Assembly (NCBI GenBank): GCA_002167775.1
Contig: NHBV01000022.1
Coordinates: 1-35,065 of the forward strand
DNA from: Crocinitomicaceae bacterium TMED16
Lineage (GTDB): Bacteria > Bacteroidota > Bacteroidia > Flavobacteriales_D > Crocinitomicaceae
Direction: 5' to 3'
Length of the DNA stretch: 35,065 bases
A model generated the notes under the pieces. The model was not told the DNA's origin, ran no database searches, and saw nothing but the letters and a program-made list of their open reading frames with translations. Shown here piece after piece: positions 23,973 through 31,702 of the stretch (the stretch's first letter is position 1; each line of letters begins with the position of its first letter). The position numbers and the translations under genes were made by a program.

Positions 23973-24471
23973 GTAGCTTATTCAACCTTTCATTTATATC
24001 AAAAAGATCATAGGCACGAATGCCTGCTTCCTGCTGCGATACATTTGTAGAATACCAACCAGTAATTAAACCTCTTTCTTTAAGTATCTTCAATAGGTCG
24101 GAAAGCTTCAATACTTCTTCGGGCATATTCAATGCTTTTTTAATCGGAGACAAGCAAGAGCATTCAGCTGATGTTGCACAAGTGTAGTCCTCATAAACAC
24201 GTTCAATATAAGTACTACTTATATTAAACCTTAACTTTATCTTTAACAACTTAATTCCTTTATTAATAGATATTTGATTAACATAACTAGTTCCAATAGA
24301 GTCTTTTCCATTACTTTTTAAACTAAAGAAAACTCCTTGACTAGAAATACCTATATGCGGGGGGATTTTATCTACATGAAAAATCCAAATCAGGACATCA
24401 TCGACCTCTGATATTGATGCCAGTCGGGGTAGGTTTTGAAACCTAAATTCATATTTCAATTGTTCCTTCAT
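23965..24471 (-). CDS. Unknown 168-residue protein of the dapF operon
   Basis: No domain recognised. There is no signal peptide or membrane helix. The first 90 residues look beta-rich with charged turns (DDVLIWIFHVDKIPPHIG; LLKIKLRFNIS). A cysteine cluster C98-x5-C104-x-C106 (TCATSAECSC) may bind metal or form disulphides. The rest is helical (LSDLLKILKERGL; INERLNKLHA). Its start lies 23 bases inside dapF and its end overlaps the GNAT gene by 8 bases, so it is translated in tight coupling with both, which supports a real gene. A role linked to cell-wall synthesis is suggested only by position. Confidence 0.75.
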   Translation of the reverse strand: MKEQLKYEFRFQNLPRLASISEVDDVLIWIFHVDKIPPHIGISSQGVFFSLKSNGKDSIGTSYVNQISINKGIKLLKIKLRFNISSTYIERVYEDYTCATSAECSCLSPIKKALNMPEEVLKLSDLLKILKERGLITGWYSTNVSQQEAGIRAYDLFDINERLNKLHA

Positions 24472-25270
24472 AAATGAATTTAGCAGGTCCGATTAAGTGG
24501 ACCTTTGTAAATTTACTTTTACCATTTGATTCATAAGATACCTGTAGTAAACCGCCTTTCGTTTTTACCCTTATTACACCATTATGATTCAATTCTTTGG
24601 CTGCATGTATCAATGCACATGCCGTTGCCCCTGTTCCACAAGAAAGCGTTTCGTTTTCCACGCCTCGCTCGTAGGTAGCAATGGATAGTTCATTTAACGC
24701 ATGCTCAAAAACCATATTAACATTAATTCCGATTTCCTCGTAGGTTTTTGAATAACGAATTTGTCGACCAATATTTATGAGGTTTTCGGTGTCCAATTCT
24801 TTGAGAGAATCAACGTTTAAAATCAGGTGTGGTGAGCCCGTATCCATAAAAAAGCCATCCTTAAAAGGAATTGCATCTATTGCTTCAAGACTTATTGTTT
24901 CTGGGAGGTCCACAGCCGCCATTTCCAGCCTTACGTCGCTACCACATAGCTCTGCCGAATGCACGCCATCAATCGCTTCAAAAGATACATTATGGGAAGA
25001 AAACAATCCATTATCGCCTGCAAACTTCACTGCACATCTCGCACCATTCCCACAAAAGCTACTTGACCCATCTGGATTTGAAAAATCCATATAAAAGTCA
25101 TGCGCAGCAGATTTGTTCAGTATAATTAAGCCATCCGACCCTATCCCGAATTTACGGTCACATAAAAACTTAACCTCATCTTCTCCGATATCATTATATT
25201 TTCCATCAATATTATAAAGGAGAATAAAATCATTTCCGGTTCCTTGATATTTAGAAAAATTGATTTGCAT
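24449..25270 (-). CDS. dapF: Diaminopimelate epimerase
   Basis: Converts LL- to meso-diaminopimelate for lysine and peptidoglycan. The 273 residues show both halves of the epimerase fold with the two catalytic cysteines: C73 in FCGNGARC and C211 in SCGTGATAC. The start KYQGTGNDFILL (8-19) is the standard N-terminus, so the ATG at 25270 is secure. TACATTTG (25285-25278) lies only seven bases before the ATG, so the mRNA should be nearly leaderless. It heads a five-gene operon ending in the glycosylasparaginase. Confidence 0.96.
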   Translation of the reverse strand: MQINFSKYQGTGNDFILLYNIDGKYNDIGEDEVKFLCDRKFGIGSDGLIILNKSAAHDFYMDFSNPDGSSSFCGNGARCAVKFAGDNGLFSSHNVSFEAIDGVHSAELCGSDVRLEMAAVDLPETISLEAIDAIPFKDGFFMDTGSPHLILNVDSLKELDTENLINIGRQIRYSKTYEEIGINVNMVFEHALNELSIATYERGVENETLSCGTGATACALIHAAKELNHNGVIRVKTKGGLLQVSYESNGKSKFTKVHLIGPAKFIYEGTIEI

Positions 25271-25277
25271 AACTCAA

Positions 25278-25285
25278 CAAATGTA
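25278..25285 (-). promoter_or_regulatory. -7 element of the dapF operon
   Basis: TACATTTG on the minus strand is a full TAnnTTTG match seven bases before the dapF ATG. A -33 TTG at the usual spacing is absent. Confidence 0.45.
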
Positions 25286-25400
25286 ATGAATATGACGCCA
25301 ATAATGCCTATGCTATTGCTTAACAATCTTTAACAAGGATTGTGTACCAAAATAGCAGCTTTTGGTGTTAAACTTGTAACGATATAAATTAAATACTCAA

Positions 25401-26882
25401 ATGACAAAAAATTCTTCTTTCAAAACATTATTAATGGGTTTCTTAGGAGGCCTTACAGCGATTGTACTTTTTTTTGAATTCGTGAATCCGATTCAGGAGC
25501 CAATTACCAAAACACAATCAGACCAATTAATTGATGGAAAACGAAATACACCATCATTTTCAGCTAATTTTTCCGGCTTAAATACAACTGATTTCAAAGA
25601 GGCCTCTAAAAATTCAATTAACTCTGTGGTTCACGTTACAACAAAAGTTGTCCAAACAACCTTTCAAAGAGATATTTTTCAAGAATTTTTCTACGGTCCA
25701 GGTGCAGGAGGAAAAGAATATAAGCAATTTGGTGAGGGAGCAGGCTCAGGTGTTATCGTATCTTCAGAAGGATATATTGTAACCAATAACCATGTGATAG
25801 AAAGTGCAAGCGAAATTGAAGTCACCCTAAATGACAACTCAAAATATACAGCAACAGTAGTTGGTGCGGATCCATCTACAGACATTGCAGTGCTTAAAAT
25901 TGAGAAATCTGGTCTACCTGCAATTGCTCTTGGTAATAGTGATGATTTAGCGATTGGCGAATGGGTGCTTGCCGTAGGAAATCCGTTTAACTTAACCTCA
26001 ACCGTTACCGCAGGAATAGTTTCGGCCAAAGCAAGGAATATTAACTTATTAAACAGCCCGAATAAAACTATAGTACCCATAGAATCTTTTATCCAGACAG
26101 ATGCGGCAGTTAATCCTGGTAACAGCGGAGGCGCACTCGTAAATACAAGTGGGCAGCTCGTTGGTATTAACACAGCTATTGCCTCTCAAACCGGAAGCTA
26201 TACAGGTTATTCTTTCGCAGTTCCTGTCAATTTAGTACAAAAAGTAATGCGGGATTTAATCGACTACGGGATTGTTCAGCGTGGCTACCTTGGTGTCCAA
26301 ATCAAAAACATAACACAAGAACTCAAAACTGAAAAGGACCTACCCAATCTCAAAGGTGTATACATCGCGAAGGCTATTGAAGGAGGTAGCGCAGAAAAAG
26401 CAGGACTCAAAGAAGGCGATGTTGTTTTAAAAATTGGAACAAAAGAAGTCAACTCAGCAGCTTCATTACAAGAAGAAATAGGTAAAATGAGACCTGGAGA
26501 CAAAGTTACTGTCACACTCAGAACAGCAAAAGGGAACGAGCAAATCAAAGAAATTGTTTTGAGAAATAAAGAAGGTCAAACAAAACTTGTTTCCAAAGAG
26601 GAAATTAAGAAAAATGTTGCTCTGGGAGCCTCCTTTGTGCCATTGAGCAAATCAGAAAAGGAAGCCTTGAACATTGATTATGGCGTAAGAATCAAATCAT
26701 TAACACCGGGTAAGCTAAAATCATTAGGCTTGAAAGAAGGCATTATTATTACTAAAGTAAATAATGAGGCTGTTCTTAGTGTGGATCAACTCGCCTCAAA
26801 ATTAAATGAAACTAATAGCGGTATCCTTCTTGAAATCATGTCTGAAAGCGGGAAAAGAGATTATGTAGGTTTCGGACTCTAG
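25401..26882 (+). CDS. HtrA/DegP-family periplasmic serine protease
   Basis: A membrane-tethered protease/chaperone of envelope quality control. The 493 residues start with an uncleaved-type hydrophobic segment (about 8-27). The trypsin-like domain has the triad H131 (TNNHVIES), D161 (STDIAVLKI) and S242 (NPGNSGGALV). Two PDZ domains follow, about 290-385 (starting GYLGVQIKNIT) and 405-490. The two-PDZ layout matches DegP/DegQ rather than DegS. It lies between dapF (divergent) and the primary sigma factor gene, with no visible link to either. No TGTCA-type palindrome is seen upstream. Confidence 0.94.
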   Translation: MTKNSSFKTLLMGFLGGLTAIVLFFEFVNPIQEPITKTQSDQLIDGKRNTPSFSANFSGLNTTDFKEASKNSINSVVHVTTKVVQTTFQRDIFQEFFYGPGAGGKEYKQFGEGAGSGVIVSSEGYIVTNNHVIESASEIEVTLNDNSKYTATVVGADPSTDIAVLKIEKSGLPAIALGNSDDLAIGEWVLAVGNPFNLTSTVTAGIVSAKARNINLLNSPNKTIVPIESFIQTDAAVNPGNSGGALVNTSGQLVGINTAIASQTGSYTGYSFAVPVNLVQKVMRDLIDYGIVQRGYLGVQIKNITQELKTEKDLPNLKGVYIAKAIEGGSAEKAGLKEGDVVLKIGTKEVNSAASLQEEIGKMRPGDKVTVTLRTAKGNEQIKEIVLRNKEGQTKLVSKEEIKKNVALGASFVPLSKSEKEALNIDYGVRIKSLTPGKLKSLGLKEGIIITKVNNEAVLSVDQLASKLNETNSGILLEIMSESGKRDYVGFGL

Positions 26883-26895
26883 ATGAAGTTTTTAA

Positions 26896-26915
26896 GGCAC
26901 GGTTTTTGACGTGCC
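26896..26915 (+). terminator. Hairpin after the htrA-like gene
   Basis: GGCACG (26896-26901) pairs perfectly with CGTGCC (26910-26915) around an eight-base loop, 13 bases after the stop. The following bases are not a T-run, so it is a weak terminator or an mRNA-stabilising hairpin. Confidence 0.35.
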
Positions 26916-27033
26916 GAAAGTCTATTTTGATTGCAAAAAAAAGACCTTGAATATTTTTCATTCTGCTTTTTTTGGCTTTACTTTGCCATCTGTAATTTAA
27001 TAAAATTAATCACCAATATTACCCCTTCTGCGC

Positions 27034-27900
27034 ATGAGACAGCTAAAAATAACTAAATCGATAACGAACCGTGAAAGCCAATCTTTAGATAAGTATTTAC
27101 AAGACATAGGACGGGAGGATTTAATTACTGCTGAACAAGAAGTTGAACTCGCGAAAAAGATTAAGGCCGGGGACCAATTGGCCTTAGAGAAATTGACAAG
27201 AGCGAATCTTCGATTTGTTGTTTCTGTTGCAAAACAATATCAAAATCAAGGACTTACACTTCCTGACTTAATCAATGAAGGCAACTTAGGATTGATAAAA
27301 GCAGCCCAGAAATTTGATGAAACAAGAGGTTTTAAATTTATCTCTTATGCCGTTTGGTGGATTCGTCAATCTATTCTTCAAGCATTAGCGGAACAAGCAC
27401 GAATTGTGAGACTTCCTCTGAATCAGGTTGGGTCACTAAACAAAATCAACAAAGCATTTTCGAAGCTCGAACAAGAATACGAGAGACCCCCTTCAGCAGA
27501 AGAATTGGCAGAAGCTCTTGAGGTTCCTGAAGATAAAATCAAAGAAAGTTTAAATGTTTCTGGACGCCATGTTTCTATGGATGCTCCTTTAACTACAAAT
27601 GAAGACGGAGGAACATTAATGGATGTGATGGCCAACAGTGATGCGCCGAAAACAGACCAGACCTTAATGGCTGAATCTCTACAAAAAGAAATTGAGCGTT
27701 CATTAAGTACCCTAACAGATAAAGAAAGAGAAATTATAAGATTGTTTTTTGGCATTGGAATGAACCATGGTTTAACCTTGGAAGAAATTGGATCTAAATT
27801 CAACCTTACACGAGAAAGAGTGCGTCAAATTAAAGAAAAGGCGATACGACGACTGCGTCATACGTCACGTAACAAACTACTTAAGTCCTATCTAGGATAA
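27034..27900 (+). CDS. rpoD: Primary RNA polymerase sigma factor (Bacteroidota short SigA/RpoD)
   Basis: The housekeeping sigma factor that reads the TAnnTTTG promoters listed here. At 288 residues it has the Bacteroidota form: a short region 1.2 ([15 protein letters not shown]), region 2 ([25 protein letters not shown]), region 3, and region 4 ending in the helix-turn-helix [19 protein letters not shown]. Region 1.1 and the long non-conserved insert of E. coli sigma-70 are absent. It is followed by a strong terminator at 27909-27938. Alternative group 2 sigma factors are similar, but size and motifs fit the primary one. Confidence 0.93.
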   Translation: MRQLKITKSITNRESQSLDKYLQDIGREDLITAEQEVELAKKIKAGDQLALEKLTRANLRFVVSVAKQYQNQGLTLPDLINEGNLGLIKAAQKFDETRGFKFISYAVWWIRQSILQALAEQARIVRLPLNQVGSLNKINKAFSKLEQEYERPPSAEELAEALEVPEDKIKESLNVSGRHVSMDAPLTTNEDGGTLMDVMANSDAPKTDQTLMAESLQKEIERSLSTLTDKEREIIRLFFGIGMNHGLTLEEIGSKFNLTRERVRQIKEKAIRRLRHTSRNKLLKSYLG

Positions 27901-27908
27901 AATGAATA

Positions 27909-27938
27909 AGCTGCCCTCTAAAGGGTGGCTTTTTTTTA
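27909..27938 (+). terminator. Rho-independent terminator after rpoD
   Basis: GCTGCCCT (27910-27917) pairs with AGGGTGGC (27922-27929), two G-T pairs included, around a four-base loop; the run of Ts continues to 27937. Confidence 0.85.
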
Positions 27939-27968
27939 TTAGCAAACAACAAATCAAACATACATAAG

Positions 27969-29420
27969 ATGGAACTAGAATTGGGTTATGAAAAAGGCTT
28001 GCAATTACATATTGAAAAAGAACGCGCAGCCGTAAAGCTTCAAAGCAAGGTAGGCGAACTACTTTATGAAAAAGGAATAGAGCTCGTACTCTTTCGTCAT
28101 CATTTAACAGATATCACAATTTCAGAGATAATCAACCTTCATGATTATTCACGTAAGGTAGGTAGCAACGAGATTGATGTTTTCACAACCTCTGAGCTAG
28201 CATCCAATTTATTAGAACTAAATGTAATCCCTTCAAAGCTTGATATAGGAAAGCTCGCGAATGAATGGAACGAGGAACAGTCGTCATATTCAGACCAAAA
28301 AGAATTTTTATTGAAGAAGCTTTCCGTTCTTGAGGAGAACCAGGATCAACCTGTTGAGCCACGTGACGTTGTTTTGTACGGATTTGGAAGGATTGGGAGA
28401 CTTGCAGCAAGAGAATTGATCAAACAGGCCGGAAAGGGGCAACAGCTGAGACTTAGGGCAATTGTTACAAGAAGCTCCAAAGATGCAGATATTATAAAAA
28501 GAGCGTCCTTACTTAGAAACGACTCTGTTCATGGCGCCTTTAAGGGTTCTGTCATTGAGGATTTAGAGAAAAAAACCTTGGTAATCAATGGTCAAATTGT
28601 TCACATGATCAGCGCAAATGCACCGGAAGACATTGATTATACGGCTTACGGTATAAACAATGCTCTAGTAATCGATAATACTGGCGTATTCACCAATAGA
28701 GAAGCTTTATCGCGTCATTTAAGCGCAAAGGGAACCGCAAAAGTACTACTTACGGCACCTGGGAAAGAAATACCAAATATTGTATACGGTATTAACCAAG
28801 GAGAACTTGATTTAGAAAATGAAAACATCTACTCTGCGGCATCCTGCACAACCAATGCAATATCACCTATTTTAAAATTAATGAGTGATCAATTCGGAAT
28901 AGAAAAAGGCCATATTGAAACTGTACATGCCTACACCAACGACCAAAACTTGCTAGATAACATGCACAAGAAGCCGAGACGAGGTCGTTCTGCAGCGATA
29001 AATATGGTGATCACCTCAACTGGAGCAGGTAATGCAGTAACAAAAGTGATCCCTCAACTAAAAGACAAGTTAACAGCAAATGCTGTACGTGTGCCAACAC
29101 CAAATGGTTCTTTGGCAATTATTAGCTTGGAATTAAATAAGAAAACAACTGTGGAAGAGGTAAACCAGGTCGTCCACAATGAAGCCTTAAATGGAAATCT
29201 TGTAAATCAAATTTATTACTCTCTTGATAGTGAACTTGTGTCAAATGATATCATTGGGAATACTTGCTGTGCTGTTTTTGATTCTGAAGCAACTTTAAGC
29301 TCAAAAGACGGGAAAAGCATTGTATTATATACTTGGTATGACAACGAATATGGATATACAAAGCAAGTAATTCGTCTTGCTAAATACATCACAAAGGTCC
29401 GTAGAGCAATTTATTATTAA
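27969..29420 (+). CDS. Glyceraldehyde-3-phosphate dehydrogenase with N-terminal extension
   Basis: The canonical bacterial-type GAPDH fold, with Rossmann GFGRIG (138-143), nucleophile C293 in SAASCTTN, the base H320 in ETVHAYTND and the C-terminal block WYDNEYGYTKQV. About 130 residues precede the NAD domain: a helical, charged extension seen in a long GAPDH group of Bacteroidota. The extension has no recognised motif and may mediate oligomerisation or regulation. Which direction (glycolytic or gluconeogenic) and which cofactor it prefers cannot be told. It is separated from rpoD by a terminator, so it has its own promoter. A second, archaeal-type GAPDH-like protein is encoded at 4327-5349. 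Confidence 0.93.
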   Translation: MELELGYEKGLQLHIEKERAAVKLQSKVGELLYEKGIELVLFRHHLTDITISEIINLHDYSRKVGSNEIDVFTTSELASNLLELNVIPSKLDIGKLANEWNEEQSSYSDQKEFLLKKLSVLEENQDQPVEPRDVVLYGFGRIGRLAARELIKQAGKGQQLRLRAIVTRSSKDADIIKRASLLRNDSVHGAFKGSVIEDLEKKTLVINGQIVHMISANAPEDIDYTAYGINNALVIDNTGVFTNREALSRHLSAKGTAKVLLTAPGKEIPNIVYGINQGELDLENENIYSAASCTTNAISPILKLMSDQFGIEKGHIETVHAYTNDQNLLDNMHKKPRRGRSAAINMVITSTGAGNAVTKVIPQLKDKLTANAVRVPTPNGSLAIISLELNKKTTVEEVNQVVHNEALNGNLVNQIYYSLDSELVSNDIIGNTCCAVFDSEATLSSKDGKSIVLYTWYDNEYGYTKQVIRLAKYITKVRRAIYY

Positions 29421-29421
29421 A

Positions 29422-29532
29422 CTATTGTCCTGGCAACTCCGTTGCCAAGTAAAGGTTTATTAAGGATGTAAGAAGGGCAATCACTGCGATCCACAAAGCT
29501 ATTGTACTTCTTTTACTGTGTCTTTCTGCCAT
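29422..29532 (-). CDS. 36-residue single-helix membrane protein (small ORF)
   Basis: An ATG at 29532 opens 36 codons ending with TAG. The product has a basic N-terminus (MAERHSKRS), one hydrophobic helix (about 11-30, IALWIAVIALLTSLINLYLA) and a short tail ending ELPGQ, which fits a small inner-membrane protein with its N-terminus inside. It lies 18 bases after the glycosyltransferase gene on the same strand, so it may be the third gene of that operon. The helix and positive-inside pattern are what a real micro-protein would show, but an ORF of this size can arise by chance. Confidence 0.5.
   Translation of the reverse strand: MAERHSKRSTIALWIAVIALLTSLINLYLATELPGQ
29431..29447. repeat. Inverted repeat TGGCAAC-TCC-GTTGCCA
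   Basis: A perfect 7-3-7 inverted repeat 10 bases after the GAPDH stop and inside the 3' end of the small ORF. It can fold as a hairpin in either transcript, but no T-run follows. It shares the core GCAAC-N3-GTTGC with the palindrome at 2644-2658. Confidence 0.45.
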
Positions 29533-29550
29533 AATGTTGTTGTTTACGTA

Positions 29551-30582
29551 TTACATCGAATTAAGTTTCGATAATTGATGTTCCGTGAAGAGACTTCGTT
29601 GATATATGAAGTTAATACGTTGCGCGATAGCATCGGTACAATCTTTATAATTTAATTCAACTATGCAATTAGGTTCATCGATCCAACGTTGAATGGATAA
29701 TGATTCGGAGGAATTTAAAGAATTAACCACAGAAATACCTAATAATTTAAGACAATGAGCATTGCAAATTTGTTCGAACTGTCCTTTTAACGGAATGACA
29801 ACCAATTTCTTCTGTAAATACATGACTTCTGAGGGAAGCTCGAAACCAGCGCCACAAAACACACCGCTGCAGGCCCCTAAATCATTTAAGAAATTCTTAT
29901 TATCGATCGGTTTTACAATGACGTTTTGCACCCTGTAAGGGACCCTGGTATATTTGGAATACAATTTCCAATTGACCTTAAATTTAGATAGAAAGCTAAT
30001 TACTTTTTCATCAATATAACCCGGCAGATAAACAAGAAAAAAATTATCGTCTCGAATCTTCAAATTTCTTACTGAAGATCTAATGACGGGTGTGAAAATA
30101 TCTTGATTATAATTGCTAAAATGGATGCCTAGCTTATACTCCGAAGGACAATAATTTCTCAAAATCCATTGACTAAATGGATAACGTAAAGAAGGCCTAG
30201 GACTATTCTTCATTAAAATGGCAGATTGATGACTTACCTCTATACACTTTACTCCAAAAATCTTACTAGACCATGCCGAAACAGGTTCAAAATCAGAAAC
30301 TACTAGGTCATAGTCTCGAACGGGAAATAAGCAAATCTCCTTGACAAAAGTTATAAACGATGAAAAAATAAACGTTTTAAAGTACGAAATACCACCTCTG
30401 GAATTGGTTCTAAATGTAAGCCCCTTTCTATTATACTTAATGCTAAAAGGAACTTCTAGCTGGCTTGATTGTCCGCTCACAAGTACATCAACCTGACCTA
30501 TTTTCTTTAAGGCAGGAATAACATCAATGGCACGACTTAAATGACCATTACCGGTACCTTGGATTGCATATAATATTTTCAT
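29551..30582 (-). CDS. GT-B-fold glycosyltransferase-like protein
   Basis: A 343-residue protein of the MurG-like glycosyltransferase group: the N-terminal glycine-rich loop QGTGNGHLSRA (8-18) is the acceptor-side motif, and the C-terminal half carries FCGAGFELPSEVMYLQKKLVVIP, the usual nucleotide-sugar loop. No membrane helix is present, so it is probably cytoplasmic or peripheral. The acceptor is unknown. It follows an LpxH-like phosphoesterase after 51 bases; this pairing hints at a lipid acceptor, which is inference. Confidence 0.8.
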   Translation of the reverse strand: MKILYAIQGTGNGHLSRAIDVIPALKKIGQVDVLVSGQSSQLEVPFSIKYNRKGLTFRTNSRGGISYFKTFIFSSFITFVKEICLFPVRDYDLVVSDFEPVSAWSSKIFGVKCIEVSHQSAILMKNSPRPSLRYPFSQWILRNYCPSEYKLGIHFSNYNQDIFTPVIRSSVRNLKIRDDNFFLVYLPGYIDEKVISFLSKFKVNWKLYSKYTRVPYRVQNVIVKPIDNKNFLNDLGACSGVFCGAGFELPSEVMYLQKKLVVIPLKGQFEQICNAHCLKLLGISVVNSLNSSESLSIQRWIDEPNCIVELNYKDCTDAIAQRINFIYQRSLFTEHQLSKLNSM

Positions 30583-30633
30583 AAAAAGAGATTTTAAAAG
30601 AGGAGAGAATAAAGCCTAAATAATGTTAAACAT

Positions 30634-31470
30634 TTACATTACTTCACCAAGAAAGGCTTCTAGGTCTAATTCATGAGTGTTTTCAGGCTCTTGAACATGT
30701 ACATCTGATGATTTAGGGGCTTTAATGAATTCGCTTTCGTCGTATTCAAATAAAGACCAAGTTCCGGCGTGGTATTCCAAAGAGGTTAAATTTTCGATCC
30801 AATCTCCAGAATTCAAATAAGTGACGCAACCTTTAGAGGTGAGTATTTCTTTAATTTTGGGTTGATGTATATGACCACAAATCACATAGTCAAACTTATT
30901 TTCAATCGCTATATTTGCCACCGTTTCTTCAAAACTAGTTACATATTGAACAATTCCTTTTACACTATCTTTCACTTTTTTGGAAAACGAAATCCTTCCA
31001 CGACCTAATTTTTCACTAAACCAGTTTGCGATTGTGTTTATAACAATTAATAAATCATAACCTTTACCGCCAAGTTTTGCGAGCCATTTGGAATGTTTCA
31101 TTGTCACGTCAAATACATCTCCATGAAAAATCCAAGCCTTTCCCGTTTCCAAATGAAAAACTTTCTTATTCAAAATGTGAAAATCACCCAATTGAAATCC
31201 ACTAAATCTCCTTAGCATTTCATCGTGATTACCCGTAATGTAGTATACTTTTGTTCCTTTCGAAAGCAAAGAGGTTATTGCCTTTATTACTTTCATATGA
31301 TCTTTAGGAAAATAACGTTTGTTAAATTGCCAAATATCTATAATGTCACCATTTAACACCAATTCTTTTGGTTGAATTGATTTTAAATAATTTGAAAGCT
31401 CTCGTGCTCTACAACCATAGGTTCCGAGATGAACATCTGATAGGACAACTAAATCAACTAACCTTTTCAT
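30634..31470 (-). CDS. LpxH-like metallophosphoesterase
   Basis: A 278-residue calcineurin-fold phosphoesterase. Metal ligands are visible as D12 and H14 (SDVHLG), D42 (NGDIID), N81-H82 (TGNHDE) and the late GHIHQP motif. The wider pattern (a helical insert between about 120 and 180, length near 270) is that of UDP-2,3-diacylglucosamine diphosphatase-type proteins, which remove UMP in lipid A synthesis. In Bacteroidota this group often sits beside a glycosyltransferase, as here, and may act on a different lipid. A general phosphoesterase role is the safe statement. The tail (about 240-278) is acidic. Confidence 0.83.
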   Translation of the reverse strand: MKRLVDLVVLSDVHLGTYGCRARELSNYLKSIQPKELVLNGDIIDIWQFNKRYFPKDHMKVIKAITSLLSKGTKVYYITGNHDEMLRRFSGFQLGDFHILNKKVFHLETGKAWIFHGDVFDVTMKHSKWLAKLGGKGYDLLIVINTIANWFSEKLGRGRISFSKKVKDSVKGIVQYVTSFEETVANIAIENKFDYVICGHIHQPKIKEILTSKGCVTYLNSGDWIENLTSLEYHAGTWSLFEYDESEFIKAPKSSDVHVQEPENTHELDLEAFLGEVM

Positions 31471-31669
31471 AAATCATAAAATTTTAATACAAATATTAAG
31501 GGTTTATGTTAATCCTTGTTTAAGAGTAGGTTACAATACGTCAAGATTTGATGTGAAAATATTAACACTCTAATGTGCATTAATTATTCATTTATAACAT
31601 GATTTGAGCAAAGACGCATTAAAACCTTTTATTTTTATTACAATTGATACGGTCTAAACTAATATTGTC

Positions 31670-31677
31670 TAAATTTG
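31670..31677 (+). promoter_or_regulatory. -7 element of the serine-palmitoyltransferase-like gene
   Basis: TAAATTTG is a full TAnnTTTG match 25 bases before the ATG at 31703. The nearest TTG (31644-31646) is 23 bases upstream, slightly longer than usual. The rest of the 232-base region 31471-31702 is AT-rich with no other signal that I can support. Confidence 0.5.
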
Positions 31678-31702
31678 TGCCTTAAAGTTTAAGTATAAAT
31701 AT

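Noticed and set aside
25691-26173. 160-codon open frame antisense to the htrA-like gene
   Set aside because: It lies wholly inside a gene with an intact catalytic triad and shows the Ser/Pro/Leu-rich composition typical of antisense shadows. No domain or start signal was seen.
27423-27803. 126-codon open frame antisense to rpoD
   Set aside because: Fully covered by the conserved sigma-factor gene and without recognisable protein features.
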